From Pseudomonas baetica (GTDB lineage Bacteria; Pseudomonadota; Gammaproteobacteria; Pseudomonadales; Pseudomonadaceae): a stretch of 64,000 nucleotides of DNA. Under the pieces are notes generated by a model that saw nothing but the letters and a program-made list of their open reading frames with translations, made no database searches and was not told where the DNA came from. Positions 46,954 through 56,477 of the stretch are shown piece after piece. Where the stretch lies: assembly GCF_019733355.1 (NCBI RefSeq), contig NZ_JAIHLQ010000013.1:1-64000 (forward strand), read 5' to 3'. A program made the translations under genes and the position numbers. Each line of letters starts with the position of its first letter. Position 1 is the stretch's first letter.

Positions 46954-48083
46954 CAGCCCCTCGGTGCCAGATCGGTAACTTGCGGCAAACGCCAGAAGGT
47001 GTCGTACACCGCGCTGTCGGAGAAACGCTCACGTAAACGCTCGAGCATCAGCTCGGCGCACTGAAGACGCTGTTGATCGTTCATTCCCGCCAGATGTTGC
47101 AGGCCTTGTGCAAGGTGTTCGGCATCGCCCATAGGGAACAGAATGCCCACGCCTTCAACCACTTCCTTTGCCCCACCACACGCAGTACTCAGCAATGGCA
47201 CACCGGCGGCCATCGCCTCCAGCAGCACCATGCCGAACGGCTCGTGATCAGAACTCAGGGCAAATACGTCAAACGCGCGGAAGTAATTGCGCGCTTGCGA
47301 CACTTGACCGAGAAACATCACGCGGTCGCCAACACCCAGCTCGCGAGCCAGTTCCTTGAGATCTTGCTCCAGACGGCCCTCGCCGAGGATCACTAACTGG
47401 CTGTTGTCCGGCAGACCGGGCAAAGCCGCGGCAAAACCGTGCAACAGCGTGGCCTGATCCTTGTCCGGGTGAAGCCGTCCGACGTTACCGACGATAAACG
47501 CATCCGCCGCCAGCCCCAGTGTCTCCCGAGCCTCGCCGGCTGACATCTGAGAAGCTTGCAAGGCAGCCACGTCGATGCGGTTGTACAACGTCTGAATCCG
47601 CGTTGCTGGCCACTTCGGCAGATATCGGCGCATATCGTCACGCACCGCATCAGACACCCCGAGCAGACTCAGGCGCTTACGAAAAATATGCGCGAACAGC
47701 TTGCGCGTGCCGCGTTTGTAATCGTCGAACGCGTGGTGTACGCCAATCACCGGCAGCGAAGTACCCAGTAAGGCGATGTAAATCGGCTTGAAACGATGGG
47801 CAATACAGAAACTGAAGTTGCGTGAAGCGGCGATCTTTCGCAGATCGCCGATGGCGCCCAGCTTCAGGCCACGAATAGCCTTGGAACTGTATTCCATGAA
47901 CAACACTTCATCTGAAGCACACGCCGCGGCTACTTCGCTATCGGCGACTCCGGTCAGAAAGACCGTGGTCACCCGATAGCCTGTGCCCGCGAACAGGCTG
48001 GCGTACTGCCGCGCGCAGTCGAGGAACGGCCCGTCATAGCCGTGACAGAACTGCAGCACATGGCGTTCAGCCGAGCGTGTCAT
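46953..48083 (-). CDS. GT4 glycosyltransferase, WapH-like
   Basis: 376 residues with a GT-B fold. HEPFGMVLLEAMAAGVPLLSTACGGAKEVV near 283-312 is the conserved nucleotide-sugar region with its E-x7-E. In PAO1 the gene in this place (PA5004, wapH) encodes an outer-core glucosyltransferase, so the same role is likely but not shown. Starts at ATG 48083, 17 bp inside the carbamoyltransferase gene. Second gene of the operon. Confidence 0.85.
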   Translation of the reverse strand: MTRSAERHVLQFCHGYDGPFLDCARQYASLFAGTGYRVTTVFLTGVADSEVAAACASDEVLFMEYSSKAIRGLKLGAIGDLRKIAASRNFSFCIAHRFKPIYIALLGTSLPVIGVHHAFDDYKRGTRKLFAHIFRKRLSLLGVSDAVRDDMRRYLPKWPATRIQTLYNRIDVAALQASQMSAGEARETLGLAADAFIVGNVGRLHPDKDQATLLHGFAAALPGLPDNSQLVILGEGRLEQDLKELARELGVGDRVMFLGQVSQARNYFRAFDVFALSSDHEPFGMVLLEAMAAGVPLLSTACGGAKEVVEGVGILFPMGDAEHLAQGLQHLAGMNDQQRLQCAELMLERLRERFSDSAVYDTFWRLPQVTDLAPRG

Positions 48084-49824
48084 AAGCGTTTGTGCCTTCT
48101 TTGACTACCAGAATATCTTCCATGATCAGGTATTCCAGATCGGAGCCAAAAAACATGTTCAGCGCGTCGGTCGGCGAGCAGATCATCGGCTCTCCACGAC
48201 GATTCAAAGAGGTGTTCAGCGACACACCGTTGCCGGTCAGGTTTTCCAGCGCCTTCATCATGTCGTAGTAGCGCGGGTTGTATTCGCGCTTGAGTACCTG
48301 GGCCCGGGAAGTGCCATCTTCGTGAACGACTTCCGGCACGCGGGTCTTCCACTCTTCAGCCACTTCAAAGGTAAAGGTCATGAACGGCGCCGGGTGATCG
48401 ATCTTGATCATCTGTGGGGCAACGGTGTCGAGCATCGACGGGCAGAAAGGCCTCCAGCGCTCGCGGAACTTGATCTGATGATTGATGCGGTCGGCGACAC
48501 CGGGGACGCTCGGGCAGCCAATGATCGAACGGCCACCCAGCGCACGCGGACCGAATTCCATGCGGCCCTGGAACCAGGCCACCGGATTGCCGTCAACCAT
48601 GATTTTGGCAATCTGCTCGGGCATGTTGTCGAGCTTGCGCCAGACCGGCTTGCTCTCGTGACGGGCGCAGGCGGCGATCACGTCTTCGTTGCTGTAAGAC
48701 GGGCCGAGGTAGACGTGTTCCATCTTCTCGACCGGAACGCCACGGGCGTGGGACACATAGGCGGCTGCGCCGACCGCGGTGCCGGCATCGCCGGACGCCG
48801 GTTGTACGAACAGCTCCTTGATGTCGTCACGAGCAATGATTTTCTGGTTCAGCTTGACGTTCAACGCACAGCCACCGGCAAAAGCCAGTTTGCCGGTTTC
48901 CTTGAGCACGTCGCCCAAGTAATGGTCGATCATCTGCAGCGCCAGTTTCTCGAACAGCGCTTGCATGCTCGCGGCGTAGTGGATGTAAGGTTCATCAGCG
49001 ATGTCACCTTCACGTTTCGGCCCGAGCCATTCGATCAGCTTCGGCGAGAAGTAGAAACCTTTGCCCTTCTCTTTGTAGCGACGCAGCCCAATCACGTTAG
49101 CGTAGTCGGTATTGATCACCAACTCGCCATTTTCGAACGAAGCCAGGCGCGAGAAATCGTATTTGCTGGCATCGCCGTAAGGCGCCATGCCCATGACCTT
49201 GAACTCGCCGTCGAGCATCTCGAAACCGAGGAACTCGGTGATCGCGCCATACAAGCCGCCGAGGGAGTCAGGGTCGAAGAATTCCTTGATCTTGTGGATC
49301 TTGCCGTTTTCGCCATAACCGAAGAAGGTCGTGGCGTACTCGCCCTTGCCGTCGATACCGAGGATCGCGGTTTTCTCTTTGAAACCGGAGCAGTGGTAAG
49401 CGCTGGAGGCATGAGCCAAATGGTGTTCGACCGGCTCGATCTTGATCTTTTTCGGATCAAAACCCAGTTGTTCCAGGCACCAGACAATCTTGTTGCGATA
49501 GCGCTTGTAGCGACGGTTGCCCATCAGGATTGCATCAAGCGCACGATCAGGGGCGTACCAGTAACGCTTGGCGTAGTGCCAGCGCGCCTTGCCGAACAAG
49601 CTGATTGGCGCGAACGGGATCGCCACCACATCAACATCGGACGGTTTGATACCGGCCTGTTCAAGACAGAACTTCGCCGATTCGTAGGGCATGCGGTTCT
49701 TTGCATGCTTATCGCGTACGAAGCGCTCTTCCTCAGCCGCCGCCACCAGCTTGCCGTCGATGTACAAGGCGGCTGAAGGATCATGGCTAAGGGCGCCGGA
49801 CAGGCCAAGAATCGTCAATGCCAC
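48067..49824 (-). CDS. Carbamoyltransferase (NodU/CmcH family), probable LPS core heptose carbamoylation
   Basis: 585 residues. The N-terminal YrdC/Kae1-like domain begins MALTILGLSGALSHDPSAALYI and has HHLAHASSAYHCSGF near 136-150; the C-terminal half has EFGPRALGGRSIIGCPS near 424-440 and the carbamoyl-transfer region. It uses carbamoyl phosphate and ATP. P. aeruginosa LPS carries a 7-O-carbamoyl group on the second inner-core heptose and PA5005 (wapO) is the enzyme for it; this gene has the same position. First gene of the minus-strand operon 49824-42170; the leader includes a GGCGC-type inverted repeat near 49851-49870. Confidence 0.92.
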   Translation of the reverse strand: MALTILGLSGALSHDPSAALYIDGKLVAAAEEERFVRDKHAKNRMPYESAKFCLEQAGIKPSDVDVVAIPFAPISLFGKARWHYAKRYWYAPDRALDAILMGNRRYKRYRNKIVWCLEQLGFDPKKIKIEPVEHHLAHASSAYHCSGFKEKTAILGIDGKGEYATTFFGYGENGKIHKIKEFFDPDSLGGLYGAITEFLGFEMLDGEFKVMGMAPYGDASKYDFSRLASFENGELVINTDYANVIGLRRYKEKGKGFYFSPKLIEWLGPKREGDIADEPYIHYAASMQALFEKLALQMIDHYLGDVLKETGKLAFAGGCALNVKLNQKIIARDDIKELFVQPASGDAGTAVGAAAYVSHARGVPVEKMEHVYLGPSYSNEDVIAACARHESKPVWRKLDNMPEQIAKIMVDGNPVAWFQGRMEFGPRALGGRSIIGCPSVPGVADRINHQIKFRERWRPFCPSMLDTVAPQMIKIDHPAPFMTFTFEVAEEWKTRVPEVVHEDGTSRAQVLKREYNPRYYDMMKALENLTGNGVSLNTSLNRRGEPMICSPTDALNMFFGSDLEYLIMEDILVVKEGTNAYDTLG

Positions 49825-49996
49825 AGGGGTCTAGCCTCTTTAGTCTGCGTTCAGGCGCGATGCGCCTTGAAGATTTATGTGTCCTCACTCCGGGCGAGAG
49901 ACAGCTAAAGGGCGGGATTATAGCGTAAACATGACGGGAATTACCCTGTGCGAATTGACCCACAGCGAATGGTTTGGATAAACCTTGCCAGAAGAC

Positions 49997-50332
49997 TCAA
50001 TAACCGCCCTTGCGCCAGTAAATACCGATATTGCCTTCAGTGGCCTGACGATAAATCGTATAAGGCAGCACAACGGTGTCGAACACCCCGGACAAGGGCA
50101 AGTCCAGCAACACGAACGGGACAAGATGGCCGCCTGGATCAGGCGGTGCGTTCAACACGCAGAAATCGTACGCCAACCCACTGTAAATGCGCGGAATGGA
50201 CTGGCAGTAGGTTTTTTGCTTACGCATGTCCCGTGCGACGTCGGCATCATCCTGCAATACGGTCAAGGCACTGCCACAACCGGCCAAAACCCACGAAAAA
50301 GCACCCAGCGTCACAGCCTGTTTTATGGTCAA
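49997..50332 (-). CDS. YceK/YidQ family lipoprotein
   Basis: 111 residues. The N-terminus MTIKQAVTLGAFSWVLAGC is a lipoprotein signal with lipobox LAGC. The later FVLLDLPLSGVFDTVVLPYTI at about 77-97 is the hallmark of the YceK/YidQ family, whose role is unknown. The start is TTG 50332 with GGAG 8 nt upstream; the frame runs to 50446 but those residues lie outside the signal. It sits between the two LPS operons and is not obviously part of either. Confidence 0.85.
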   Translation of the reverse strand: MTIKQAVTLGAFSWVLAGCGSALTVLQDDADVARDMRKQKTYCQSIPRIYSGLAYDFCVLNAPPDPGGHLVPFVLLDLPLSGVFDTVVLPYTIYRQATEGNIGIYWRKGGY

Positions 50333-50470
50333 GATTCGCCCTCCGAAGTCGTCAGGCAAATTAGCATCGGGGCTGCAGCGGGCACAGTTCATGGCTTCTG
50401 ATGACGCTGTAGGACAAGTCAGTGATGCTTGTCCGCTGTTGCGCACACTGTGTTCTTAGCGGTTTTTTGG

Positions 50471-50538
50471 CCTCTTCGCGAGCAAGCCTGATCCCACAGG
50501 AGAAATGCATTCCAAGGGAGGGGCTTGCTCGCGAAAGG
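50471..50538. repeat. Degenerate REP doublet
   Basis: CCTCTTCGCGAGCAAGCCTG and inverted GGGGCTTGCTCGCGAAAGG with a shortened second arm (AGGGGCTTG). A decayed copy of the family, lying downstream of the double-kinase gene. Confidence 0.85.
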
Positions 50539-50552
50539 CTCGAAGAATCTAT

Positions 50553-52004
50553 TCAGTCAACGCTGGAAATATCTTTGGGCAAACGCTGATCGATCACCTG
50601 ATAGAGCGCGCTACTCTGCGGCCAGTTACGCATGAACCGCGCCCGGTCTCGCGCATAAGCCCCGGCAAAGGTGCCCACCGAGGAATGCTGGCACATGGAG
50701 TCGAGATCAATCAGCGCCCAGCGATCATCCTGCCAGAACAGGTTATGACCCTTGAAGTCGCCATGACTGATGCGTTCTGCAATCAATCGGGCAAACAATT
50801 GATCCAGCGCCACCAACTCGGACTCCGGCGCCTCGCCACTTTCAACGTACGACGCAAAGCGCTCGATGATGTCCGGCCCGGGCAGGAACTCGGTCACCAG
50901 ATAGGCGCGACTGCGCAACCAGAGGAAGCGTTTCTCCAGCACTGCCAGTGGTTTGGGCGTGGCAATACCGAGAAAAGCCAGGCGATTGCCTTCGCGCCAC
51001 GAATGCCAGGCACGACTCGGGCGCCAGAACCGCTTGAGCCAATGGGCAAATCCCTTGATGTTGTAGCGTTTGATCACCAGCGTGCGGGCGCCAACTTCGA
51101 CCTTGCCGACGCTCGCGGCGCCGCCAGTCTTGTAGAGATGCCCCTTATCAAGCAACGCATCGGCCTGCTCAAGCACCGGCACCATCGCCGCCTCTTCCTC
51201 GCGACGGACTGCGCGCAAGCCGAACGCACCACGCCGGACGGCAAACAGCGTGCATTCACGGCCGACCTTGATCAGGTAATCCTTCAGACGCCAGCGGCGC
51301 ACCTTGTCGATCTGTTTCTGCAAGGCTTCCAGCGGCAGCGCGTGCTCGCTGTTGCTCAGCAAGTAATACACCAACAGTTCTTCGGTAAACGGCTCCAGCG
51401 CCTTGGGCAACTGGGCGGAAAACACCCCGAGATTTTCCAGAACCTTTTGTCGCGACAACGGCTGACCGGCGGTTTCCACACACATGCCAGCACCGTCGAT
51501 CAAGTACAACTGACCGCCGTGACGCAGCAGATTGTCCAGATGCAAATCTTCCTGCCAGAGCCCCTTGCCGTGCAGCTCGCCAATGGCGCCAAGCGCCTCG
51601 GCCAGCACCGCCGACTGTTCATCCGCCAGCACCGGCAGCGACTCGACTTTCGCCCAGGCATCGCCAAGGCTTTCGGCGCCTTCAAGGAACTCGAACAACA
51701 GCCAGCCACCCTCACCGTCCTTCAAGCCATCGGCCAACAGCAACGGCGTGGTCATGCCTTGGGCGGCCAGCAAGCGCACGCCGTCCAGCTCACGCTGAAA
51801 ATGCCGGGACGCCTTGCTCCCGACCAGCAATTTGGCCAGCACTGGCCGGCCGCGCCAGACACCAGCGCCGACGTAGCGCTGCCCCGGCAAGACCCGCAGC
51901 AGACTCAGCAACTGCAAATCCGCAACACCGGCCGCATCGGCCAGGGTCACCGTCAGTGGCAGTTGCGGGGTTCGCCCGGCACCGGCCAGCTCGGACAATT
52001 GCAT
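50553..52004 (-). CDS. Two-domain LPS-kinase-like protein (InaA family)
   Basis: 483 residues with two kinase-like halves. In the first, QEDLHLDN has Asp153 and Asn158, with LID Asp170; in the second, HGDFKGHN has Asp416 and Asn421, with LIDLDS Asp433. Both therefore keep the catalytic Asp. It fills the place of PA5006 after wapQ. The natural substrate is not known, though the operon suggests an LPS core sugar. The ATG at 52004 overlaps the wapQ stop by one base (TGATG), which decides the start over the frame to 52052. Confidence 0.88.
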   Translation of the reverse strand: MQLSELAGAGRTPQLPLTVTLADAAGVADLQLLSLLRVLPGQRYVGAGVWRGRPVLAKLLVGSKASRHFQRELDGVRLLAAQGMTTPLLLADGLKDGEGGWLLFEFLEGAESLGDAWAKVESLPVLADEQSAVLAEALGAIGELHGKGLWQEDLHLDNLLRHGGQLYLIDGAGMCVETAGQPLSRQKVLENLGVFSAQLPKALEPFTEELLVYYLLSNSEHALPLEALQKQIDKVRRWRLKDYLIKVGRECTLFAVRRGAFGLRAVRREEEAAMVPVLEQADALLDKGHLYKTGGAASVGKVEVGARTLVIKRYNIKGFAHWLKRFWRPSRAWHSWREGNRLAFLGIATPKPLAVLEKRFLWLRSRAYLVTEFLPGPDIIERFASYVESGEAPESELVALDQLFARLIAERISHGDFKGHNLFWQDDRWALIDLDSMCQHSSVGTFAGAYARDRARFMRNWPQSSALYQVIDQRLPKDISSVD

Positions 52005-52756
52005 CAGCGAGTCTCCTTGTGACTGCGGCGCGCGGTCAGACGGACGAGCCAATGATCGAGCAGCGTACTGGTGGTCGGTTGATCAAGATAAGCCGCCAGC
52101 AATTCACGCAGTTGCGGCTCGCCCCACGCCGTTGCGCGACGTTGCAGGGGCTCCAGATCCTTGATCCGGTCACGCATGCCGAACAACAACGGCCGGGTTT
52201 TCTCCAGGTCGATCAGTTGCGCCTGATACCCGTCACCGGTGGCCCGCAGAAAAATGTGTTTGGGGTAGAAGCAGCCATGCACCTGACGCACGCCGTGCAG
52301 ATGCCGAGCCAGCAGCCCGCAGGCCTTGAGGATGGCCGAATGCTGGGCGGTGCTGAGCTGTGACCAGCTCGCGAGCAGCGATTCCAGATCGTTCCAGCCG
52401 TCCAGCGCGCGCGTCAACAGGATCGCCCGCACTTCACCATCGACTTTGCGCTCACCGAAAAAAGCCGCTTGCAGCGCGGGAATGCCCAACTTGCGATATC
52501 GGCTGATATTACGAAACTCGCGCGCAAAGCTTGGCTCGCCAAAGGGCGCATGCAGGGTGCGCGTCAGGTAATTGCTCTGGCGTTTAAGGTAGTAACCCTG
52601 CCCTTCCAGATCCAGACGGAAAACACTGCTCCAGCCGCCACGGGCCGTATTCGGTTCATCTACCGCTTCCAACTGCTTGGCCCACAGCGCGTCAAAAGTG
52701 CCCAGGCCATGGCGCTCAAGCAGCGCACGGTCTTCTTCGGCCAGAAAATCAGTCAT
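52004..52756 (-). CDS. wapQ: LPS core kinase-like protein WapQ
   Basis: 250 residues, InaA/WaaP-type fold. WapQ is the third of the LPS kinase-like proteins in P. aeruginosa (PA5007). The catalytic loop reads HGCFYPKH at 160-167, so Cys162 takes the place of the catalytic Asp seen in WaaP and WapP, while Asp183 (LIDLEKTR) of the metal motif is retained. The activity may thus be altered or lost. Its start overlaps the wapP stop by 4 bp (ATGA at 52753-52756). Confidence 0.88.
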   Translation of the reverse strand: MTDFLAEEDRALLERHGLGTFDALWAKQLEAVDEPNTARGGWSSVFRLDLEGQGYYLKRQSNYLTRTLHAPFGEPSFAREFRNISRYRKLGIPALQAAFFGERKVDGEVRAILLTRALDGWNDLESLLASWSQLSTAQHSAILKACGLLARHLHGVRQVHGCFYPKHIFLRATGDGYQAQLIDLEKTRPLLFGMRDRIKDLEPLQRRATAWGEPQLRELLAAYLDQPTTSTLLDHWLVRLTARRSHKETR

Positions 52757-53487
52757 TCACGTCCCTCGAAAAATCTCACCACGTGCCGAATCCGTTTCTT
52801 ATCGGCCGCATTCAGCCGGTCGCACTGGCGGTATTGCTTATAGAAACGCAGGCGCTGGGTATTGGACAGGTGATATTTGGCGAGCTTGTCGAGACAGGCC
52901 AGATCCTTGGTGATCCGATATTTGAGCCAGAAGCCGCGCCAGAACTCGCCATTGGGGCAATCGATGAGAAATATGCGCGCTTGGTCGTCGATCAACAGGT
53001 TGCGCCATTTCAGATCGTTATGGGTAAAACGGTGATCGTGCATCGTGCGGGTATAAGCGGCCAATTGCCGGCTGACGCCATCGACCCAGGCACGATCCTT
53101 GAGTTTCGGATCCTTGCGCTCGGCGAGTGCCGAGAGGTCTTCAGTGTTGTCCAGCTCGCGAGTGATCATCGCCCCTCGATCGTAAGCCGCGCCACGGCGC
53201 TCCAGCCCCCAAGCCACCACTTCGGCAGTGGGAATGTCCCACTTGGCGAAGCGCTTGAGATTCTGCCACTCCATCTTCACCCGCGGCTTGCCAAGATACC
53301 GGCGCAAGCCTTTACCGGCGCCGACGTAGCGTTTGACGTAATAGTTGACGCCATTGCGCTGTACGCGAATGACCTCGGACAGCGGATCGCGGGTCAGGCG
53401 CTCGCCTTGCAGGGCAAATACGGCTTCGAGGCTGCCGAAATCTTCGGCGAGATGACTGTATTGCGGCTCAAGAGTCCAACCCGCCAT
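52753..53487 (-). CDS. wapP: LPS core kinase WapP
   Basis: 244 residues. The kinase motif HNDLKWRN at 156-163 (Asp158, Asn163) and FLIDCPNG (Asp176) are canonical. In P. aeruginosa PA5008 it is one of the kinases that phosphorylate the heptose region, which gives the outer membrane its divalent-cation-bridged stability. It overlaps wapQ by 4 bp and touches waaP by one base (TGATG at 53487), so the three are co-translated. Confidence 0.93.
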   Translation of the reverse strand: MAGWTLEPQYSHLAEDFGSLEAVFALQGERLTRDPLSEVIRVQRNGVNYYVKRYVGAGKGLRRYLGKPRVKMEWQNLKRFAKWDIPTAEVVAWGLERRGAAYDRGAMITRELDNTEDLSALAERKDPKLKDRAWVDGVSRQLAAYTRTMHDHRFTHNDLKWRNLLIDDQARIFLIDCPNGEFWRGFWLKYRITKDLACLDKLAKYHLSNTQRLRFYKQYRQCDRLNAADKKRIRHVVRFFEGRE

Positions 53488-54293
53488 CAGAGCGCATCCC
53501 CGTAACGCTGCTTTCGCTCGTAGAGTTTGTTGGCCTTGCCTTCCAGCCAGCTCAGCAACGGCGCTTCTTCAGCCAGAATCTGGCGCAGCGGTTGCTGGAA
53601 ATAGCCTTTGAGAAAGCGCAGTTTGTCGCGACGAGTCAGACCGATGTCCAGTGCGGAAAAGTACAGCGCCGCCAGATCCTTGTTGCGCCAGCGCTGAGTG
53701 ATCTTCGCGCGGGTCTGGGCACGGTGCAGGTCGATCACCGAGAGCTTGAAGTCCTCGGCAGTCACCGGTTTGTCGGTGTGCAGCAGGAAGTGGCAGATGT
53801 AGCAGTCGCGGTGATTGACGCCGGCACGGTGCATCATGCCGGTCATCCGCGCCACCTCGGCGATCAGCGCCTGCTTGAGTTTCGGCTGCGGTGGCTGCTT
53901 GACCCAGTCGATGCTGAAGTCTTCCAGACTGATAGTCGGCGCCAGCTCTTCGGTGACGATAAACGAGTGTTGATCGGCCGGGTTGCTGCCCTTCTCGCCG
54001 TAGGCAACGGCGGTCATGGTTGGCACGCCGACTTCCTGCAAACGCTGGATGGCCTTCCACTCCTGACCGGCGCCGAGCACCGGCAGCTTGGCGGTCAGCA
54101 GGTTCTTGAAGATCTCGCCCCAGCCGATGCCGCGGTGGATTTTGACGAAAAATCCGTTGCCGTCGACTTCCGTGCGTAATGTCCGGCGGGCTTCCAGCTC
54201 GCGGTAAACCTCGCCCTGCAAGCCTTCGACTTCAGTGAACGGGTCGCGTCCAGCCCAGAGGCTCTTGAACGGTTCAGCCAGCATCAACTTCAT
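53487..54293 (-). CDS. waaP: Heptose I kinase WaaP
   Basis: 268 residues. Catalytic loop HRDCYICH at 161-168 has Asp163, the residue known to be essential in the P. aeruginosa enzyme, and VIDLHRAQTR follows at about 186-195. It phosphorylates the first inner-core heptose. In P. aeruginosa this phosphate is needed for LPS export and viability. The start is ATG 54293, and the waaG stop directly precedes it. Confidence 0.96.
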   Translation of the reverse strand: MKLMLAEPFKSLWAGRDPFTEVEGLQGEVYRELEARRTLRTEVDGNGFFVKIHRGIGWGEIFKNLLTAKLPVLGAGQEWKAIQRLQEVGVPTMTAVAYGEKGSNPADQHSFIVTEELAPTISLEDFSIDWVKQPPQPKLKQALIAEVARMTGMMHRAGVNHRDCYICHFLLHTDKPVTAEDFKLSVIDLHRAQTRAKITQRWRNKDLAALYFSALDIGLTRRDKLRFLKGYFQQPLRQILAEEAPLLSWLEGKANKLYERKQRYGDAL

Positions 54294-55415
54294 TTAAGCG
54301 TGCTCCGCCAGAATCACATCGGCCGCGTGCTGCGGCATGCTGTAAAGGTCGGCCGTCTCGGCGAAGGCCACACCGTTGCGGCTCCAGGCCGCGCGTGCAG
54401 CATCGTCGTTCAACATATCGGCCAGGTACTGCGTCAGTTGCGCCTGTTCCAACGGCTCGTCCAGCACCCGCCCGGCATCCGCCTCAGCGATGTAATGGGC
54501 GTAACCGCAGACCGCGCTGACCAGCACCGGCAAACCGGCCACCAGCGCTTCGAGCAGCACCGTGCCCGTGTTTTCGTTGTACGCCGGGTGGATCAACAGA
54601 TCGGCGCCGAGCAGGAACCGCGGGATATCGCTGCGGCCCTTGAGAAACGTCACGTTGTCGCCCAGGCCCAAAGTTGCACTCTGCATCTGGAACAACTTGG
54701 GGTCATCCTGGCCGATTACAAACAGCCGGGTACGTTTCTTCAGCTCAGCGGGCAACGCGGCCAGCGCCTTGAGGCTGCGATCCACGCCCTTGGTCTTGAA
54801 CCCGGAGCCGATCTGCACCAGCAGCAGATCGTCGTCCTTGAGGTTGAATTCAGCGCGGAACCCGGCGCGAATCTCACCGGCATCCGCCGGGCGCCGACGA
54901 TCCTGGGCAATGCCCGGCGGCAGCAGATGGAAGCGTTCGATCGGCGTGTCGTAATGCTTGATGAACAACGGCTGCTGGACTTCGGAAATCATCAGCACTT
55001 CCGTCTTCGCGTCTTTGGCGAACACCGCACGCTCATACTCGGCGAAGTGGCGATAGCGGCCCCAGCGGCGATACAGCGAGTTGCGCAGGTTCTGCGCCTT
55101 GTCTTCGAAGCAACCGTCAGCGGCGTAGTAAACGTCCAGACCCGGCATTTTGTTGAAGCCGATCAGGCGATCCACCGGCCGCTTGGCCAGATCGGCCTCC
55201 ATCCACGCGGTGAGCTTTTCGTTGCGCCGATGGTTGAAGAACGCCTTGACCGGCGCCACCAGCACTTCGAAACCGGGCGGTACATCGCCTTCCCAGATCA
55301 GGGTGTAGACGCGAATCTGGTGGCCGCGCTGCTGGCATTCGAGGGCGATGCGCATGAAGTCGCGCTGCAAGCCACCGAACGGAAAATACTTGTACAGGAC
55401 AAATGCCAATTGCAT
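54294..55415 (-). CDS. waaG: LPS core glycosyltransferase WaaG
   Basis: 373 residues, GT4 of GT-B fold. The N-terminus MQLAFVLYKYFPFGGLQRDF has the G-G-L-Q-R loop that binds the acceptor, and NENTGTVLLEALVAGLPVLVS near 282-302 is the donor-binding region. In P. aeruginosa it adds the first outer-core sugar (GalN) to HepII; in E. coli it adds glucose. The sugar here is not shown. The ATG overlaps the waaC stop by one base. Confidence 0.95.
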   Translation of the reverse strand: MQLAFVLYKYFPFGGLQRDFMRIALECQQRGHQIRVYTLIWEGDVPPGFEVLVAPVKAFFNHRRNEKLTAWMEADLAKRPVDRLIGFNKMPGLDVYYAADGCFEDKAQNLRNSLYRRWGRYRHFAEYERAVFAKDAKTEVLMISEVQQPLFIKHYDTPIERFHLLPPGIAQDRRRPADAGEIRAGFRAEFNLKDDDLLLVQIGSGFKTKGVDRSLKALAALPAELKKRTRLFVIGQDDPKLFQMQSATLGLGDNVTFLKGRSDIPRFLLGADLLIHPAYNENTGTVLLEALVAGLPVLVSAVCGYAHYIAEADAGRVLDEPLEQAQLTQYLADMLNDDAARAAWSRNGVAFAETADLYSMPQHAADVILAEHA

Positions 55416-56476
55416 CAGCGCAGCTCCTCAGCCATTAACAACGTGCTCAGTCGGCTGGCGACACGCTCGGGATTCACACGCGTGAAGCACAGAGGCTGCT
55501 CGCGTTTCAGGTCAAACTGACGGGCATCCTGCGCAGTCGGTTGGTAGGTACATTTCTTTTGCAGGCACGGCGCGCACGAAAAGTCGCTGGCCAAGTGAAT
55601 CTGCACTTTGCCATAGGCGCCAGTCAGGCCCGGATTGGTCGGGCCGAACAGCGAAATCGTTGGGACATCCAGCGCCGCGGCCAAATGGCCGAGACCGGTG
55701 TCCACTGCCACGCAGGCTTGGGCGCCGGCCAACACTTTGCCGACACCGGCCAGGTTCAGCTTCGGCAAGACTTCGGCGTGCTTGAATCCCGCGGCGATAC
55801 GCTCGGCACGGGCCTTCTCCAGCGGATTGCCCCACGGCAGCTTCACGCCGACGCCGAGGTAACCGACACGTTCGGTCAGCTCACGCCAATAGGCTTCCGG
55901 CCAGTGTTTGGTGTCCCACGTCGTGCCATGGAGGAACACCACGAAAGCACTCTTGCGCGGCAACTCCACCAGTCGCTCGACACTCAGGCCGTAATCGCCC
56001 AGGCCCTTGGGCAGGTCATAACCGAGGGCGATGGCGAACAGCTGACGCACCCGCTCAACGGCGTGCTGCCCCCGCGCCACGGCGAGCTTTCGATCATAAA
56101 AACGCGCCGCGATCGGTTCACGCGCTGAACCTTTATCGAGACCGGCCACAGGTGCCTTGACGTAGCGAGTCAGCCAGGCACTTTTCAGCAGGCCCTGGGC
56201 GTCGATCACCAAGTCGTACTTGCTCGCGCGCACGCTTTGCTTGAAGCGTTTCCACTCGCCGCTCTTGAGGGTCTGCCAGAGATTTTTGCGCCAGCGGCGG
56301 ATCGCCACCGGAATCACCTTGCCAACGGCCGGGTGCCAGGTCGGAATCTCGGCGAAGCCTTCTTCCACCACCCAGTCGAACTTGATCCCGGGAATCGCCC
56401 GAGCTGCGTCGGTCAGCGCCGGCAACGCGTGAATCACGTCGCCCAGCGATGAAGTCTTGATCAGCAATACCCGCAA
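55415..56476 (-). CDS. waaC: LPS heptosyltransferase I WaaC
   Basis: 353 residues. Adds the first heptose from ADP-heptose to Kdo. The N-terminus MRVLLIKTSSLGDVIHALPA and VAVDTGLGHLAAALDVPTISLFG near 255-277 are family-9 motifs. The start is TTG at 56476, one base after the waaF stop (TAAGTTG), giving the usual length; the open frame to 56521 lies inside waaF. Tight spacing means translation is likely coupled to waaF. Confidence 0.95.
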   Translation of the reverse strand: MRVLLIKTSSLGDVIHALPALTDAARAIPGIKFDWVVEEGFAEIPTWHPAVGKVIPVAIRRWRKNLWQTLKSGEWKRFKQSVRASKYDLVIDAQGLLKSAWLTRYVKAPVAGLDKGSAREPIAARFYDRKLAVARGQHAVERVRQLFAIALGYDLPKGLGDYGLSVERLVELPRKSAFVVFLHGTTWDTKHWPEAYWRELTERVGYLGVGVKLPWGNPLEKARAERIAAGFKHAEVLPKLNLAGVGKVLAGAQACVAVDTGLGHLAAALDVPTISLFGPTNPGLTGAYGKVQIHLASDFSCAPCLQKKCTYQPTAQDARQFDLKREQPLCFTRVNPERVASRLSTLLMAEELR

Positions 56477-56477
56477 C

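Noticed and set aside
48322..49776. Plus-strand 484-codon frame opposite the carbamoyltransferase
   Set aside because: Antisense to a fully conserved enzyme gene; no homology or ribosome binding site.
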